This document shows, piece by piece, positions 1-8,756 of a stretch of DNA of 64,000 nt (positions within the stretch are counted from its first letter, which is position 1; each line of letters starts with the position of its first letter). The notes beneath the pieces were generated by a model, which was given only the letters and a program-made list of their open reading frames with translations, did not search any database and was not told the DNA's origin. The DNA is from Leptolyngbya sp. SIO1E4. GTDB taxonomy: Bacteria; Cyanobacteriota; Cyanobacteriia; Phormidesmidales; Phormidesmidaceae. A program made the translations under genes and the position numbers. The stretch covers positions 124,001 through 188,000 of the forward strand of contig JAAHFU020000001.1 in NCBI GenBank assembly GCA_010672825.2, given 5' to 3'.

Positions 1-20
1 GCGACAGGTGAAGCGGGACG

Positions 21-674
21 TTAGGCTCCCAGTTTCTGGGTTAACTGCTGTACGAGTTCAGGAATGGCCACATGTGCTGCTTGTACGGACCGCTGGTGGC
101 GATCGTCCCCAAACTCTTGATATTCAATGCGAATGATGTGATGCTCGCTGACACCCAGTAGCCGCGAAGCTGTAATGATGGCGGTATCAAGATGATTTTG
201 GGCGGCATGAACACCATCGATTTCAAAGCCACCTTCACCGGATGAGGTTAAAATCACTAAAATTTTGTCAGTCAAGATAGGCTCAATCGGTTGTTCACCC
301 CGTGCAAGGTCAAACGAAAACGTGCGGCCAATCCGAATCACTTGATCAATCCAGGCCTTGAGTGCGGCTGGCATGCCGTAGTTATACATGGGGGTGCCGA
401 TCACAATAATATCCGCTGGTTCCAGTTCCGCCAGCAGCTGATTGGATTCCTGGAGTACAGTCTGTTGTTCGGACGTCCGCTGATCTGTTGACTTGAAAGC
501 GGCTGCAATCCAAGCCTCGCTGATGGCAGAGGGGGGATTTAGCCCCACATCGCGTTTGATCACGGTGTCATTGGGCCGGGACGCCAGCCAATTTTCCATG
601 AAAGCATTGGTTAGCCCTCGACTAAGGGATCGTGTAACCCGAGCACTAGCATCGATTTGTAGAAGTGTTGTCAT
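21..674 (-). CDS. azoR: FMN-dependent NADH-azoreductase
   Basis: 217 aa, usual family length. Flavodoxin-like fold enzyme that reduces azo and quinone compounds with NADH through FMN in the cytoplasm. Visible marks are the N-terminal strand followed by a Ser-rich phosphate-binding stretch (residues 9-20), the FMN-loop motif PMYNYG (95-100) followed by ALKAWID, and the glycine-rich TSSGEGG loop. It is transcribed away from the LysR gene at 1068, a layout typical of a regulator and its target. The stop codon lies inside the heptamer GCCTAAC, which resembles an integron attC end; what follows is cut by the window edge. Confidence 0.9.
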   Translation of the reverse strand: MTTLLQIDASARVTRSLSRGLTNAFMENWLASRPNDTVIKRDVGLNPPSAISEAWIAAAFKSTDQRTSEQQTVLQESNQLLAELEPADIIVIGTPMYNYGMPAALKAWIDQVIRIGRTFSFDLARGEQPIEPILTDKILVILTSSGEGGFEIDGVHAAQNHLDTAIITASRLLGVSEHHIIRIEYQEFGDDRHQRSVQAAHVAIPELVQQLTQKLGA

Positions 675-1067
675 GATAAGTGTCCTCAGAGTTGGTGGTG
701 AGGGGGTTTAAGCAGCGGAACTAGCTGGGAACCAGGCGGCTGGTTCTGGATATTCAAAGCCTGAATGTGGGTGAATGGACTGTGAGGCAACAGCAGTTAT
801 TTCCGCACTTCAGCCCTAAAATTGCACAGGTACTCCCATCCAACGACGTAACCCTCGCTGTTGATTGGACTAACAGTTGGTGAATTAAAGGCTGAAGGGT
901 AATGCCGGAAAAACCGGTTTTTGTTTAGAAAAACTAATTCTCCTTAACGATTCGGATATGTTTCATCTGCCTTAATTCGAACAATAGCGAGTACTTTAAA
1001 GGATATGCAAAGTTAATTTGCTTAGGCTAGGATGAGAAAAATTCATCTACATTGAAGTTAATAATCA
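675..1067. promoter_or_regulatory. azoR-lysR divergent control region
   Basis: Spacer of 393 bp between two divergent genes, with no ORF I can support. It holds a perfect 14-bp palindrome at 909-922 (AAAAACCGGTTTTT). Two short dyads lie close to the regulator: GATGA/TCATC at 1031-1047 and CATTGA/TCAATG at 1050-1070, the last overlapping the LysR start codon. LysR proteins bind dyads in divergent promoters, so these are candidate operators. That is inference only. Confidence 0.5.
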
Positions 1068-1976
1068 ATGTCTATGCGACAGCTTTGTTCTTTGAATGCG
1101 TTACAAGTGTTTGAGGCAGCAGCGCGACATCTTAGCTTTCAGCAGGCGGCAGCAGAGTTGGATGTCACCTCTACGGCAGTGAGCCATCAAATCAAACTGC
1201 TGGAAACGGAATTGGGTATGTCGCTATTTCGGCGGCGTCCCCGCCCATTGACGTTAACCGACGCAGGAGAACAGCTTTTTCCTGCTGTCCAAGAAAGCCT
1301 GGATACTTTGGCTGCCGCGCTCGCTCGCCTCAAACAGGCTAATGCCCCTAGTGACCTCACGGTAAGCGTGCTTAATGTCTTTGCGGCCAAGTGGCTCGTG
1401 CCGCGCTTACCAGACTTTCAGCAGCAATACCCAGAGGTGGACGTGCGGCTGCAAACGTCGAATTCAGCCGTCGATTTGCAGACCCGTACCGTTGATATGG
1501 CAATCCGTTACGGGAAAGGCTATTACCCTGAACTGGAAGCTCATCACCTGGTGAAGGACGAGTTTACCCCGGTATGTAGCCCAAGATTGCTAGTAGATGA
1601 ACAACTGCTGGCGGTACCAGAAGACTTAGCTCGTCATTCTCTCATTCATTTTGAGTGGCTAAACTATGGTTCAGATGCCCCTAGTTGGAAAAACTGGTTC
1701 GCATTGACAGGGCTCGATAATGTCTACTATGACAGAGGACTAAAATTTGATGACGAGAGCTTAGCGATTCAAGCTGCGATCGCAGGCCAAGGAATTGCCC
1801 TTTGTAGCAGCATCCATGTCTCTGATGATGTAAAGTTGGGATTCCTCACTCAACCCTTCGACATCGCTTTGCCAGGACTCACCTATTCTGCGGTCTATCT
1901 CAAAAAACATCCTAAAGAGACGTTGATTCTCAAGTTTGTAGCTTGGTTAAATGAGCAGATACAAGACTTGGAATGA
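1068..1976 (+). CDS. LysR-family regulator (GcvA-like)
   Basis: 302 aa. The N-terminal winged helix-turn-helix is clear (LNALQVFEAAARHLSFQQAAAELDVTSTAVSHQI, given here as residues 8-41 in two overlapping helices), followed by the periplasmic-binding-like effector domain (about 95-300). The pattern SxTAVSHQIKxLE and the LFRRRPRPL wing are typical of the GcvA subgroup. It faces away from azoR and probably controls it in response to an electrophile or quinone, which is inferred from position. The start is the ATG lying in an inverted repeat, consistent with autoregulation. Confidence 0.88.
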   Translation: MSMRQLCSLNALQVFEAAARHLSFQQAAAELDVTSTAVSHQIKLLETELGMSLFRRRPRPLTLTDAGEQLFPAVQESLDTLAAALARLKQANAPSDLTVSVLNVFAAKWLVPRLPDFQQQYPEVDVRLQTSNSAVDLQTRTVDMAIRYGKGYYPELEAHHLVKDEFTPVCSPRLLVDEQLLAVPEDLARHSLIHFEWLNYGSDAPSWKNWFALTGLDNVYYDRGLKFDDESLAIQAAIAGQGIALCSSIHVSDDVKLGFLTQPFDIALPGLTYSAVYLKKHPKETLILKFVAWLNEQIQDLE

Positions 1977-2381
1977 CTGATAATCATGCTGAAAAGGCAG
2001 ATATTGTTATCAATCTCCACCATTCTTGTAATCAAACAGCTAACCTTGCGTTGGTGCGGACGGCACAGAAGTTATCAGTGGGAGTTTAAAGCTATCTGCC
2101 TCTGCACAACTTCACCGTTGACAGCTCAAACCTCAGCGGGAACACAACCCCAAAATCATCTGTTAGTGTTGAGATCAGAGGCAGTGTAAAGCTATTAATT
2201 AGGCAGTTTTTTGAAGTGGGTAGTAATGCGATCGCTCTAATCCACTTGTTTTTTGGAAAAATCGCCACCCCGGATTGACTAAATCTAACGCCTAACATCT
2301 CATAGGTAAAACACTTGCTGTCGGTTGAGCAATCAACCGATAGTACTTTTTATAGGGTATCTCGCCGTCTGCTGTTGGGAA
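1977..2381. other. intergenic, no gene seen
   Basis: 405 bp between convergent genes. Small ORFs on both strands show no family features. One GCCTAAC heptamer occurs at 2290-2296 without an adjacent gene end. The stretch GGTTGAGCAATCAACC at about 2321-2338 can form a short hairpin near the 3' side of the TetR gene, but it lacks a clear T-tract. Confidence 0.4.
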
Positions 2382-2963
2382 TCACTTCAGGTCTTCCAGT
2401 ACGGTTTCGATCGCCGCCTTTGCAGACTTAATAGGGGTCCCCTTTACGCCAAGCCACTCAAGCAGGGGTGAGCGATCAATCAGGATGGCAACTGTATAGG
2501 CCGCCGTTTTTAGTTGTTTTTTTGGAACATTTGGGTACTCACGTTGCAGCACCTCGCCCACGGTTCGGAACATTTTGTCGTAGCTGCGTCGAAGGCGATC
2601 GCGAACGACCTCGGATCGAGTCGCGTAGGCGGAGATCTCCGCCCAGAGGATTTCCGCCCGCTCGGTAGAGTTTTGCTGATGACTGTGAAATGCCTCCACG
2701 AGATCCATGACACTAGCCGACTGCTCCAGCTTTGCCAGTGCTTTGTTCTTGTGCGTGTCAAATGTGTCGATGATTCGTTGAGTCATTGCATCGACCAACG
2801 CCTCTCGATTGCCGAAGTAGTGGCTAATCATTTTCCGATCCCTTCCTAGCACCTGAGCAATGTGCTGAAACGAGGTTCCCTCAATTCCCCGCTCTAGAAT
2901 GCACTGCTCGAAGGCATCGAGTATATCCTCTCGTCGCTCAGCAACCAGACTTTTCCGTCCCAT
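2382..2963 (-). CDS. TetR/AcrR-family regulator
   Basis: 193 aa. N-terminal TetR HTH at residues 8-55: RREDILDAFEQCILERG, then GTSFQHIAQVLG and a recognition helix ending in the family signature HYFGNREALVDAM. The C-terminal half is an all-helical ligand domain of unknown specificity. It is divergent from the broken flavin amine oxidase at 3167, and a perfect palindrome sits between them, so it probably once repressed that gene. Unlike its presumed target it is intact. Confidence 0.88.
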   Translation of the reverse strand: MGRKSLVAERREDILDAFEQCILERGIEGTSFQHIAQVLGRDRKMISHYFGNREALVDAMTQRIIDTFDTHKNKALAKLEQSASVMDLVEAFHSHQQNSTERAEILWAEISAYATRSEVVRDRLRRSYDKMFRTVGEVLQREYPNVPKKQLKTAAYTVAILIDRSPLLEWLGVKGTPIKSAKAAIETVLEDLK

Positions 2964-3122
2964 GGCAAACCCCTCCTACGCAGGCATCGCGTGCGGTACC
3001 TCTCTGAGACTACAGGATGCCAAAGCGGGTTGACAAAATAAATTCACCGCCTGTAGAACAAATTTAAATTCAACGCTTGATGAATTTTTGAAAGCGTCAA
3101 TTTGAACTGAGTCTTCAGCGTG

Positions 3123-3142
3123 AGCGATCACGAGTGATCGCT
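3123..3142. promoter_or_regulatory. 20-bp palindrome, candidate TetR operator
   Basis: Perfect inverted repeat AGCGATCAC-GA-GTGATCGCT, 9-bp arms and 2-bp spacer, 25 bp upstream of the pseudogene start and 160 bp upstream of the TetR gene. TetR dimers bind such compact palindromes. The arms contain HIP1-like GCGATC, so part of the symmetry may come from that abundant motif. Confidence 0.5.
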
Positions 3143-3166
3143 CTGAAAAACATATAGGAGGACATC

Positions 3167-3561
3167 ATGAATCAAGTTGAAACTATGGAACAGGAAACTT
3201 TCGACACGATTATTGTGGGCGCGGGATTATCCGGACTGTACAAGGCGTTACTGTGAGGTGCGACGAAACCACTTGGCAGGGCAAACAGGTCATCTGTACG
3301 CTGCCACCCGCATGATCAATCGGCTTGAGTTTGAGCCAATGTTGCTCGCATACCGCCGCGTGTTCCATCGGCTGAACGTGACCAGATTATTCTCGATCAG
3401 GTTGCCAATGAGCTGGGCGAACAGGCACGCCATCCAGTGGCGATGGCGGTTAGCAGTGGGTGAATGAACCTTGGTCTCAAGGCGAGGCCTGCTTTTATAT
3501 GACACCGGGGACCCTCACGACAATTGGCGATCGCCTCTGGAACCCTGCGAACGGATTTTAA
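3167..3561 (+). pseudogene. remnant of flavin monoamine oxidase
   Basis: A good ribosome site (TAGGAGGA, 3155-3162) precedes ATG 3167. The first 29 codons carry the FAD-binding start DTIIVGAGLSGLYKA, then a TGA. Further family pieces follow in different frames: VICTLPP then, one frame over, MINRLEFEPML; then ERDQIILDQVANELGEQARHP; then, after another frame change, the C-terminal block NEPWSQGEACFYMTPGTLT. The order matches NAD(P)/FAD amine oxidases of about 360-450 aa, so the gene has a large internal deletion plus several frameshifts. It lies beside a TetR gene and its putative operator. I am confident that it is broken; the substrate is unknown. Confidence 0.8.
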
Positions 3562-4348
3562 AGAATCTATAACTACCCCTCGACTTATACATAACTTTAT
3601 TCTCCAGATTGAAAGGCCATAGTAGTTAAGATATCCCTTGAAAATGATTCAACGATGCAAATCTAACTCTGTGTCCACATGAGGAATCGTTACCTTTCAA
3701 AAAAACGACACTTTTTATTTTATGGTTACAATATTTTTTGGCTCTATACGGGTTTCCAGGAAGTCTGAATCAAGAAATAATTGAAGCCCTTGCCATGCAA
3801 GACTTTTAGCCTAGGAGCTGTAGAATCTCTTAAACATATTTTGGATAAAGACTACAGTCTATTGCATTAGTCCACCTCCTTGAAATAGCTATTAAGTCTT
3901 TTGTTTTTCACAATAAATGTTGTTTTTTGCTGCGATAATCCTAATAGTGCTGTTTAGTCTTGTTTAGTGTCTCGATTTATTCGTCACTCACAAAAGCCAG
4001 TTTCAGAAAGTCCACTGTGCAAGGCTGTCTGCAATAGGGGTGAATACTAAAGGCGATAGACCTCTTGCAAAATAGCTTTTATAATATGACAGTAGGCCTT
4101 GATTCACTGTTTTCTATCAAGGCAGATAAACTACAAAACCACTCAAACCCTTAGCCCTTAGAAGCTGATGAATTCCGTGAAGAAAGCGATCGCAGTCTAG
4201 GCAATACCCATGCACACCGACCGCTAGCAAGAGAGCAGTTGTAATGTAAAATCTATCTGCAGCGGTGATGGGCAACGTTAGACAGACTGGGTTTTGAGTT
4301 CTGTTTTTGGGCAAGCTGAAAGTAGTTGTCTAGGAATTTTTAAGAATT
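3562..4348. other. long intergenic region, no gene seen
   Basis: 787 bp, more AT-rich than the flanks, with no ORF that shows a family feature. AGACCTCTTGCA near 4059 matches one terminus of the repeat described at 54245. GTTAGAC at 4277-4283 fits the integron attC consensus GTTRRRY and lies 66 bp before the next gene. It may hold decayed coding sequence. Confidence 0.4.
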
Positions 4349-5047
4349 ATGCAGCAACCACTAGAGCAAGCTGCTGATTTGAAGGGAGGTATTTCAGCTT
4401 CTGCTTCAAATAGTAGTCCGGCTTTTTTGTTTGCAGATGTCAACCGACTTTATCTACGCAGTCTTCTGCAGAGATATGAATTTGCTCCACACCAAATAGT
4501 TTCCATTGAGAAAGATAGAGATAAAGCCATCTCAATCAAACACACTCGCTCAGATTATCCAGCCAGCATTATTTTTCGCTCGTCGGTAAGCGCGGCAGAA
4601 ATCCTTGAAACCATTAGAAACAAAGGATTTATTTTTTCTGCTTCAGTTAGCGATGTACCGATTCGAGAAGGAATTCCAGTTCGCCTAACGATTTTAATTC
4701 CTATCTGTATTGTTGTTATTTGGTCGTTGCTGACTGGTCAATCATTTGGACTCAATCAACTGGTTCATTCTCAAACATGGGGCAACTGGAGACCTATTCC
4801 GATTGGAGTGATTTTCTCCATCTCGGTAATTACTAGATTCTTCCCTCCTGTCCAATGGCTTTTGATCAAACCAGGAAGGCATGTTGGTGAAATTAGCCCT
4901 TTTCTTAATGGTTTGATTCTGGTATCAGGCCTACTTGGCATTGTGAGCTTTCTAATTATCTCAGGTATTTCAGAATTATTCGCGATTCTGATGACTATAT
5001 CTACTTTGTGGTTGATAGTCGAACTAGATCGGAGATTCATTGAATAG
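4349..5047 (+). CDS. hypothetical membrane protein
   Basis: 232 aa, not recognised. Residues 1-110 are soluble and polar; from about 112 there are four hydrophobic segments (VRLTILIPICIVVIWSLL, PIGVIFSISVITRFF, GLILVSGLLGIVSFLII, LFAILMTISTLWLIVEL), so the protein is anchored by its C-terminal half. Start ATG with weak AGGAA upstream. It stands alone, with spacers on both sides, in the accessory stretch. Confidence 0.6.
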   Translation: MQQPLEQAADLKGGISASASNSSPAFLFADVNRLYLRSLLQRYEFAPHQIVSIEKDRDKAISIKHTRSDYPASIIFRSSVSAAEILETIRNKGFIFSASVSDVPIREGIPVRLTILIPICIVVIWSLLTGQSFGLNQLVHSQTWGNWRPIPIGVIFSISVITRFFPPVQWLLIKPGRHVGEISPFLNGLILVSGLLGIVSFLIISGISELFAILMTISTLWLIVELDRRFIE

Positions 5048-5438
5048 TGTTAAATAGTAAAGTTTAAAGCTTGAGTTTTAGGGTAGATAATAACTCTCTA
5101 GACAAGCTGCAAAAGTAGTGTAGAGAAAACGATCTGTGATAGTTCGATAGCTCCGCTATAAGGATGAAGAATCTGCTGGATGGAGTAATAAAATACTTGA
5201 ACTTCAGGTGCGATTTCAATCCAAGAGTGCGTGGCTATCGCTCTATTTGAGCGGTCTAATACTACGTCGGTACAGACGGAGCAAAATCTGTCGGCTAAAA
5301 TCAGAAGTGATGACCGCCGCACAACTCTACGTTAGTGGCCTCAATCAGACTGTAAACTTAAGTTCATATACCCTTTATCTATACCTATTTCTTGGATAGT
5401 TGATCAAGCTCGACTAATTCAGCCTGAAAGAGTTCAAA
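5048..5438. other. intergenic, no gene seen
   Basis: 391 bp. No convincing ORF. GTTAGTG at 5330 lies 109 bp upstream of the next start; the related motif ACAACTC(T)ACGTTAG resembles an attC end but no clear partner arm is seen. Confidence 0.35.
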
Positions 5439-6143
5439 ATGACTGACTTTCTTGAAATTTTCCAAAGTAAGTATAGCTGCGCCCTTTTGGCCGATGCAGC
5501 CTTTCGGGCAGGTATCCCGTTCGGCACTGCTCCATGCGGTCTCACGCCGATTGACCAGGCAATGAAATTAGCGGGTCCAATTATTACCATCCAGGCCAAT
5601 AATGATTTGGTTACTATCCTGGCTGGAATCCATCAGGCAAGAACGGGTGATGTCGTTGTAATCGCGAACCCCTCAAATGAGGTTGCCTTGATTGGCGATC
5701 TGATCGCGACCGAAGCCAGCCGCAAGGGACTTGCAGGTATCATAGTTGATGGATTCGTTCGCGATACTACTGAGCTTATTGAGATTGGTGTTCCGATCTT
5801 CTGTAGAGGTGTGTATCCGATTGGTCCCTTAAAACTCCCTCAAGATTTGAAGGGGATAGGCGATATCGGTTTAGAACTCACGCTCGGAAATACTACAGTC
5901 AAGTCAGGGGATTTGGCCTTTGGAGACGCTGATGGGGTTATTTTCATTGGGAGTTTAGACCTACCAGAAGTCTTTGAATGGGCCGAAAAGTCTTATCGAA
6001 GGGAGGAGTCTCTAGCAGCCCAGATACGTTCGGGAGTCCCCTTGGGAGAGTTACTTGGCGTTGAAACTTTTGTGGAGGAGCGAGCATCTAATCCACAAGC
6101 CGACTTCAATCAGCATATGTCTGAATTAGGACAGGCAATTTGA
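5439..6143 (+). CDS. RraA-like / HMG aldolase-family protein
   Basis: 234 aa. Fits the RraA-like fold family, which includes 4-hydroxy-4-methyl-2-oxoglutarate aldolases and RNase E inhibitors. Visible features: N-terminal ALLADA, the AGPIITIQANND core strand, GDVVVIANPSNEVALIGDLIATEASRKG (given in part) and the metal/substrate signature GIIVDGFVRDT with the conserved Arg-Asp, then FGDADGVIFI near residue 165. Such proteins usually cleave C-C bonds of oxo-acids with a divalent metal. Ribosome site AAAGAG lies 6 nt before ATG. The real substrate cannot be told from sequence. Confidence 0.8.
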   Translation: MTDFLEIFQSKYSCALLADAAFRAGIPFGTAPCGLTPIDQAMKLAGPIITIQANNDLVTILAGIHQARTGDVVVIANPSNEVALIGDLIATEASRKGLAGIIVDGFVRDTTELIEIGVPIFCRGVYPIGPLKLPQDLKGIGDIGLELTLGNTTVKSGDLAFGDADGVIFIGSLDLPEVFEWAEKSYRREESLAAQIRSGVPLGELLGVETFVEERASNPQADFNQHMSELGQAI

Positions 6144-6338
6144 AGATATCAAACTTGGCACCGCCAACTCTATCAAGTTAATTGAACAGGCCGACAAAGC
6201 AAGATCGATCGCACAGACACCAGGCACGCCGATCACTAAATAACCGTTAGGTCACCAAGAGGTATTGGGACTTTCAAATAAGAAGCATTCATACATAATT
6301 ATTGCAAGTCAACTTCAGACCAGTACCTGCTAGAAACC

Positions 6339-6998
6339 ATGAAAACATCCACGCCATTCCTTGGCCTTCAAATTACTGAGCTTACAGCGATCAATGTAGC
6401 TAAGGCCATTACAATTTTATGTCTAATAGCTTTAGCCCTGTTTTATGGAATTCACGATCAGCGGCAAATCATTTACCTCTGTCTACATATTAGCTATTGC
6501 TGCTGGTGGTTACTTGAGCAATGGTTATTTCCCCAACGCCGTCAACAAATATTTACCGACAAGATTGGCCTGGGTGCTTTCCTAGTTGTCCTATTGTTTG
6601 TGGGCGTGTTTTACGCGCTGCCAGGTTACTTCGCGTTTACTAACCCAAATCCCATCGCATACTCTACAGTCGCAGTGGCATTGCCTCTGTACATTTTTGG
6701 AAGTCTGATTAATAGCACAGCTGACATTCAAAAAATGACGGCCAAGAATATGGGTGCCAGCCTGGTCAACGACGGTATTTGGCGTTCCGTTCGACACATA
6801 AATTACCTCGGAGACTTGATGCGATACACAAGTTTTAGTGTCCTCTCTGGATCGTTATGGGCTTTCCTATTACCTGGCATGATTTTTCTACTGTATTTGC
6901 AGCGGATTTTTCAAAAAGAACAGTCTATGGCTGCTAAATATTCCGAATTTGAAGCTTATCAACAAAGCAGTACCCGCTTGTTTCCTGGAATCTGGTAA
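6339..6998 (+). CDS. DUF1295/isoprenylcysteine methyltransferase-like membrane protein
   Basis: 219 aa with five to six hydrophobic segments. The C-terminal pattern NDGIWRSVRHINYLGDLMRY is the hallmark of the DUF1295 / ICMT / phospholipid methyltransferase superfamily, where the RHxNY-G-D block contacts the cofactor. It is followed by a final hydrophobic pair and EFEAYQQSSTRLFPGIW, also typical. Probably an integral membrane methyltransferase or reductase acting on a lipid; the substrate is unknown. Stands alone. Confidence 0.75.
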   Translation: MKTSTPFLGLQITELTAINVAKAITILCLIALALFYGIHDQRQIIYLCLHISYCCWWLLEQWLFPQRRQQIFTDKIGLGAFLVVLLFVGVFYALPGYFAFTNPNPIAYSTVAVALPLYIFGSLINSTADIQKMTAKNMGASLVNDGIWRSVRHINYLGDLMRYTSFSVLSGSLWAFLLPGMIFLLYLQRIFQKEQSMAAKYSEFEAYQQSSTRLFPGIW

Positions 6999-7169
6999 TG
7001 GTAGCGCTCATGAGGCATTGTTGAGTTAGCGAGTAGAATACCCAGCCAGCACATTGCCGCCGACAGGCGGTAGTTTCTGATGATGAGTTTAAGGTGAATG
7101 CAACCGTTAGACTGCAAACAGTTCCAAATGCAGTTAGGCTCTATAAAATAAGTCTCAAAGGGTTACAAA

Positions 7170-7682
7170 ATGCCAAGTCAGACTATAGATTCAATCAAAA
7201 CTACCTTCCAAAGCCGCTTAACAACGCTTGAGCATCTCTTGAAGTCAGCTCAAACCCATTTCAATGGAAGTGAGTCTTTCCTGAAGGAGCGCATTGCCGC
7301 TGATATGTTGCCCTTTGGCACACAGATTGCTTTCACCTGCAATCAACCCCGCAACTTTACTTTGTGGTGTGACGGCAAACCGATGGATAATTTAGATCCA
7401 GAGGTCCCATCCCTGGCACAAGCATACGAACATATAGCGAATACTAAGGGACTGCTTTCGAGCATTAACGCCGAAGATGAAAAGCTTAGTGAAGTCACGC
7501 GCATCGAACTGGGTCAGAGTCTATACCTTGAGATGTCTGGTAGCGCCTATGTGAATGACTTTTTAATGCCAAACTTCTACTTTCATATGGTTACGGCTTA
7601 TGACATTCTTCGCATGGCTGGTGTCCCCATTGGCAAGCGAGATTACATGATGCATCTGGTTCCACTCCTTAAGCAGATGTGA
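7170..7682 (+). CDS. DUF1993 family protein
   Basis: 170 aa, full family length. Clear match in pattern: SRLTTLEHLLKSAQTHF at the start, RIAADMLPFGTQI, and the C-terminal PNFYFHMVTAYDILRMAGVPIGKRDY. The family belongs to the DinB-like four-helix bundle group and its function is unknown. GTTAGGC lies 33 bp upstream, and GCCTAAC begins 1 nt after the stop, so the gene sits between two sequences shaped like integron cassette ends. Confidence 0.85.
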   Translation: MPSQTIDSIKTTFQSRLTTLEHLLKSAQTHFNGSESFLKERIAADMLPFGTQIAFTCNQPRNFTLWCDGKPMDNLDPEVPSLAQAYEHIANTKGLLSSINAEDEKLSEVTRIELGQSLYLEMSGSAYVNDFLMPNFYFHMVTAYDILRMAGVPIGKRDYMMHLVPLLKQM

Positions 7683-7683
7683 A

Positions 7684-7769
7684 GCCTAACGCCTCAAATG
7701 CAACGGGCGATCAAGAGCCACTACTGAAAAGTTCAAAGTCATTATCACTTTTGATTTGAGCTGTTATGC
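7684..7769 (+). repeat. attC-like imperfect inverted repeat after DUF1993
   Basis: GCCTAACGCCTCAAA (7684-7698) and TTTGAGCTGTTATGC (7755-7769) are inverted partners with 12 of 15 positions paired. The outer heptamers correspond to the attC consensus RYYYAAC...GTTRRRY with one deviation in the right one. The site begins 1 nt after a stop codon and spans 86 nt, within the usual attC size range. The middle does not obviously pair, so this is a candidate only; no integrase is in the window. Confidence 0.4.
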
Positions 7770-7801
7770 CGCAGGTTCTTTGTAGAGTAGTGTTTCAAGA
7801 T

Positions 7802-7850
7802 CATCTTCACGAACAGTAGCACTGTAAAATCGCTACTATTCGTGAAGATG
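7802..7850. repeat. 19-bp inverted repeat (hairpin)
   Basis: Arms 7802-7820 and 7832-7850 (CATCTTCACGAACAGTAGC and its near-perfect complement) pair at 18 of 19 positions across an 11-nt loop. It has no T-tract, so it is not an obvious terminator. It lies 63 bp before the next start and could be a regulatory stem, a recombination site or a small palindromic repeat. Confidence 0.6.
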
Positions 7851-7913
7851 TTGTAGTGGTTTATCTATAGGGAAAACTATATTAGTTTAGCGTTCTCAAC
7901 GCCAATTTCCTGT

Positions 7914-8498
7914 ATGCAAAGCTTTAAAGTTATTTCTATTTTTACAGACAGTTTAGGAAAAATTGGCATTGGATTGATAGTGATACTTGGTATTTATCTT
8001 TCAATGTCGATTCTTGATGTAGAGGATTCTAATGATAACTCTATTCCATTAATCAACTTAAGCTTCTGCTCTATTGGATTTGCACTGCTGTCATTACTCT
8101 TCGTTTACCCCCCTCTTTGGCTAGGAGCAAATTCTCTATCATGGTTTTGGATAAGCGGTTTTGCTGTGGCTTGGGCTTTTGGATCAGCTTCAATGGGAGT
8201 GTTGAGGCTGCTTCCCTACCTCTTAATTTATTACACACTTTTACAGTCACAGTATTCAACAGATACTAGAACTGTCTGGATAAAGATGTTGTCAGAACCA
8301 GAGAGTCTGGCAATAATGGTGATCTCTCTGCTCACTGGATTATTGCTTCTCTTTGGTTCTCTTTGTGGATTAAAGTTACTGGAGTCTCATAGCCAGCCAT
8401 ACGCCTTTTTTCTTTTGATTTTTTCTGCATTACTAGGTTTGTGCTTAGGTGAAACATTACATCTTGCAGTACAGATGTTGAGTGTCAGCTTCGCATAA
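7914..8498 (+). CDS. hypothetical membrane protein
   Basis: 194 aa, not recognised. Five hydrophobic segments are spread over the whole length (about 12-32, 45-65, 72-95, 125-150, 160-185), so it is an integral membrane protein with very short loops. No catalytic motif is visible. Its TAA stop is inside GCATAAC, the left arm of an attC-like inverted repeat, and it is preceded by the hairpin at 7802. Confidence 0.6.
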   Translation: MQSFKVISIFTDSLGKIGIGLIVILGIYLSMSILDVEDSNDNSIPLINLSFCSIGFALLSLLFVYPPLWLGANSLSWFWISGFAVAWAFGSASMGVLRLLPYLLIYYTLLQSQYSTDTRTVWIKMLSEPESLAIMVISLLTGLLLLFGSLCGLKLLESHSQPYAFFLLIFSALLGLCLGETLHLAVQMLSVSFA

Positions 8499-8555
8499 CA
8501 ACTCACTTGCACATTGACTGTATTTTCGTTAACGATTGGGAGTGAAGCGCTATGT
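8493..8555 (+). repeat. attC-like inverted repeat over a stop codon
   Basis: GCATAACAACTCACT (8493-8507) contains the stop codon of the preceding gene. AGTGAAGCGCTATGT (8541-8555) is a partial inverted partner, about 9-10 of 15 positions paired, including CATA and TCACT. Position, size and the TAAC core are like integron attC sites, but the pairing is weaker than at 7684. Confidence 0.3.
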
Positions 8556-8756
8556 TGTACTGCTTTGTCTCATCGTAATCATGAAGGCTTGAGACATACT
8601 TGTCAGCTTGCAAGATAAGATTATTCTAAGGCGATCGCTAAGAAAGTTATTTAGAGACAATCCAGAAGACTTTATATTAAGGTTAGCTACTCGAACAGTT
8701 TAGAGTCAGCCATTAGAGTTAGAAACGAAACAGAGAAGTTCGAGGAATCTAAAATC

